Source: Candidatus Peribacteraceae bacterium
GTDB lineage: Bacteria > Patescibacteriota > Gracilibacteria > Peribacterales > Peribacteraceae
Direction of reading: 5' to 3'
DNA: 64,000 bases
Assembly (NCBI GenBank): GCA_028699155.1
Contig: JAQVVD010000001.1
Coordinates: forward strand, 1-64,000
Part shown: in pieces, positions 62,309-64,000 of the stretch
Layout of the letters: each line of letters starts with the position of its first letter
Position numbering within the stretch: position 1 is the first letter of the stretch
The notes under the pieces: model-generated
Database searches by the model: none
What the model saw: only the letters and a program-made list of their open reading frames with translations
What the model was told of the DNA's origin: nothing
Translations under genes and position numbers: made by a program

Positions 62309-64000
62309 ATGCAGCATCCCCGCGGCATCGTCATTGTAGATTTCGGAGGACAATATGCGCACTTAATTGCAAGCCGAATCCGGCGCATGGGTGCTTATGC
62401 GGAGATCAAGCCGCCGGAAACTCCGTTGGAAGAATTCCGCAGTGCTGCCGGCATCATCCTCTCCGGCGGGCCGCAGAGCGTGTATGAGAAAGGGAGTCCG
62501 CAGGCCGATCCCGGTATTCTTGCCCTCGGTATCCCCGTGCTCGGGCTCTGCTACGGTCTTCACTGGATGACGCAGGCGCTGGGCGGCGAGGTGAAACCCG
62601 GCAAGGTCAAGGAATACGGCAAAACACCTATTCGGGTCGTAGAGGGGGGCGGTGATCTTCTGCGTGATTGCGCGAACGGGTGCACGGTCTGGATGTCGCA
62701 TGGCGATGAAGCGGCAAAACTTCCGGAGGGTTTCACTCTCACTGCGACATCCGATGCCTGCAAGCATGCGGCGTTCGCGGATGCATCGCGCAAGCTCTTC
62801 GCATTCCAGTTCCACCCGGAGGTGACGCACACGGAGCACGGGGAAGACATGCTGCGACGGTTCGTTGCCCTCTGCGATGCGGAGCCCTGGTCCATCGAGA
62901 GTTACGCCGAGCATATCTCTGCGCAGATCAAACAAGAGGTCGGTGATCGCAAAGTCTTCATGCTCGTTTCCGGCGGCGTGGATTCCACGGTTGCGTTCAC
63001 GCTCCTCAACAAGGTGCTCGGTCAGGAGCGCGTGCAGGGGTTGCTGGTTGATACTGGTCTCATGCGCAAGAACGAGGTGGCCTCTATTCAGGAGGCATTC
63101 AAGCCGCTCAGGATCACGAACTTGCGCATCGAAAATGCTTCCGATGAGTTCTTTGCGAACCTGAAGGGTGTCTACGATCCGGAGGAGAAGCGCCGTATCA
63201 TCGGCAATACGTTCCTTGCTGTCCAGAAGCGCGTGAGCGAGGAGATGGGACTGACAGCCGCAGGCGGTTGGATGCTCGGGCAGGGGACCATCTATCCCGA
63301 TACCATCGAGACGGGAGCGACCCAGCATGCGGATAAGATCAAGACGCATCATAACCGCGTGGAAGCAGTGCAGCAGATGATCGAGCAGGGACTGGTGATT
63401 GAGCCGCTCAAAGACCTGTATAAAGACGAAGTGCGCCGCCTTGGCGAGGAACTTGGTCTCCCCCATGAACTCGTGTGGAGGCACCCCTTTCCGGGTCCGG
63501 GACTAGGGGTGCGTATCCTGTGTGCAAAGGAGGCAGATACTGTAGAAGAATTCGACATTCGAAATTCCTACCTTGCCGGCAGGCAGGTGGAATTTGAATT
63601 TTCCGTGTTGCCTGTCCGGTCAGTCGGCGTACAGGGGGATGGCAGAACCTATCGGCATGCACTCGCGTTCTTTACAGGGCAGAGTGCCGTTCCTCATGAG
63701 ATGCTCACGCTTGCGACTACCATTCCCAATACCAATCGTGAGGTCAATCGTGTGCTGGTGTGCACGTCACAGTCCACACTGCCGGAGTTCGTCTTTTCCC
63801 CCGGCTACCTCGCGCGAGAACGTGCCGATCTCCTGCGCGAAGCAGATGCGATTGTCGATGCAGAGATGCGCGATGATGCAGGCCTCTACCAGCGTATCTG
63901 GCAATTTCCTGTTGTCCTCCTTCCATTCGGCACTTCCGAGGGCGGGCAATCCATCGTGCTGCGTCCCATCGAATCCATCGATGCGATGACCGCGAGCGCT
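62309..64000 (+). CDS. guaA: GMP synthase (glutamine-hydrolysing), long form; 3' truncated by window end
   Basis: 'IVIVDFGGQYAHLIASRIRRMGAYAEI', 'ILSGGPQSVYE', 'GLCYGLHWM', 'LVSGGVDSTVAFTLLNKVLG', 'WRHPFPGPGLGVRIL'. Confidence 0.96.
   Translation, partial: MQHPRGIVIVDFGGQYAHLIASRIRRMGAYAEIKPPETPLEEFRSAAGIILSGGPQSVYEKGSPQADPGILALGIPVLGLCYGLHWMTQALGGEVKPGKVKEYGKTPIRVVEGGGDLLRDCANGCTVWMSHGDEAAKLPEGFTLTATSDACKHAAFADASRKLFAFQFHPEVTHTEHGEDMLRRFVALCDAEPWSIESYAEHISAQIKQEVGDRKVFMLVSGGVDSTVAFTLLNKVLGQERVQGLLVDTGLMRKNEVASIQEAFKPLRITNLRIENASDEFFANLKGVYDPEEKRRIIGNTFLAVQKRVSEEMGLTAAGGWMLGQGTIYPDTIETGATQHADKIKTHHNRVEAVQQMIEQGLVIEPLKDLYKDEVRRLGEELGLPHELVWRHPFPGPGLGVRILCAKEADTVEEFDIRNSYLAGRQVEFEFSVLPVRSVGVQGDGRTYRHALAFFTGQSAVPHEMLTLATTIPNTNREVNRVLVCTSQSTLPEFVFSPGYLARERADLLREADAIVDAEMRDDAGLYQRIWQFPVVLLPFGTSEGGQSIVLRPIESIDAMTASA

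Overview
The window is a gene-dense bacterial chromosome segment. Its content fits a Candidate Phyla Radiation/Patescibacteria member, possibly Peribacteria-like; that placement is inference from gene content only. Recognisable parts are:
- housekeeping genes: ndk, recO, ftsX, pbpC, yebC, rpsF/rpsR, rpmB, prfB, infC-rpmI-rplT, trmD, gpmI and guaA (3' truncated by the window end)
- minimal Fe-S genes: sufU, sufS and a HesB-like fusion
- a large surface-glycan/glycosyltransferase cluster (about 16.2-30.5 kb)
- a complete V/A-type ATPase operon (about 37.6-47.5 kb)
- a flavodoxin plus 2-oxoacid:ferredoxin oxidoreductase cassette (48.8-52.0 kb)
- two tRNAs, Thr(GGT) and Ser(CGA)

The most unusual material lies outside the standard annotation:
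1. A two-copy structured interspersed element with covarying stems (14030-14116 and 20184-20274). One copy is flanked by a 58-nt duplication of the start of a glycosyltransferase gene.
2. A genome-wide-looking family of 7-bp (heptad) tandem repeats, often as inverted arms. They fill operon spacers and sit in-frame inside conserved genes (GT4, korA, wecB, O-antigen ligase, guaA).
3. Palindromes embedded in ORFs (Nudix-like gene, wecB, guaA).
4. A +1 programmed-frameshift prfB that a naive ORF call mis-starts.
5. A 56-aa bacterial histone-fold protein.

All functional calls are from reading the translations; no database search was run.
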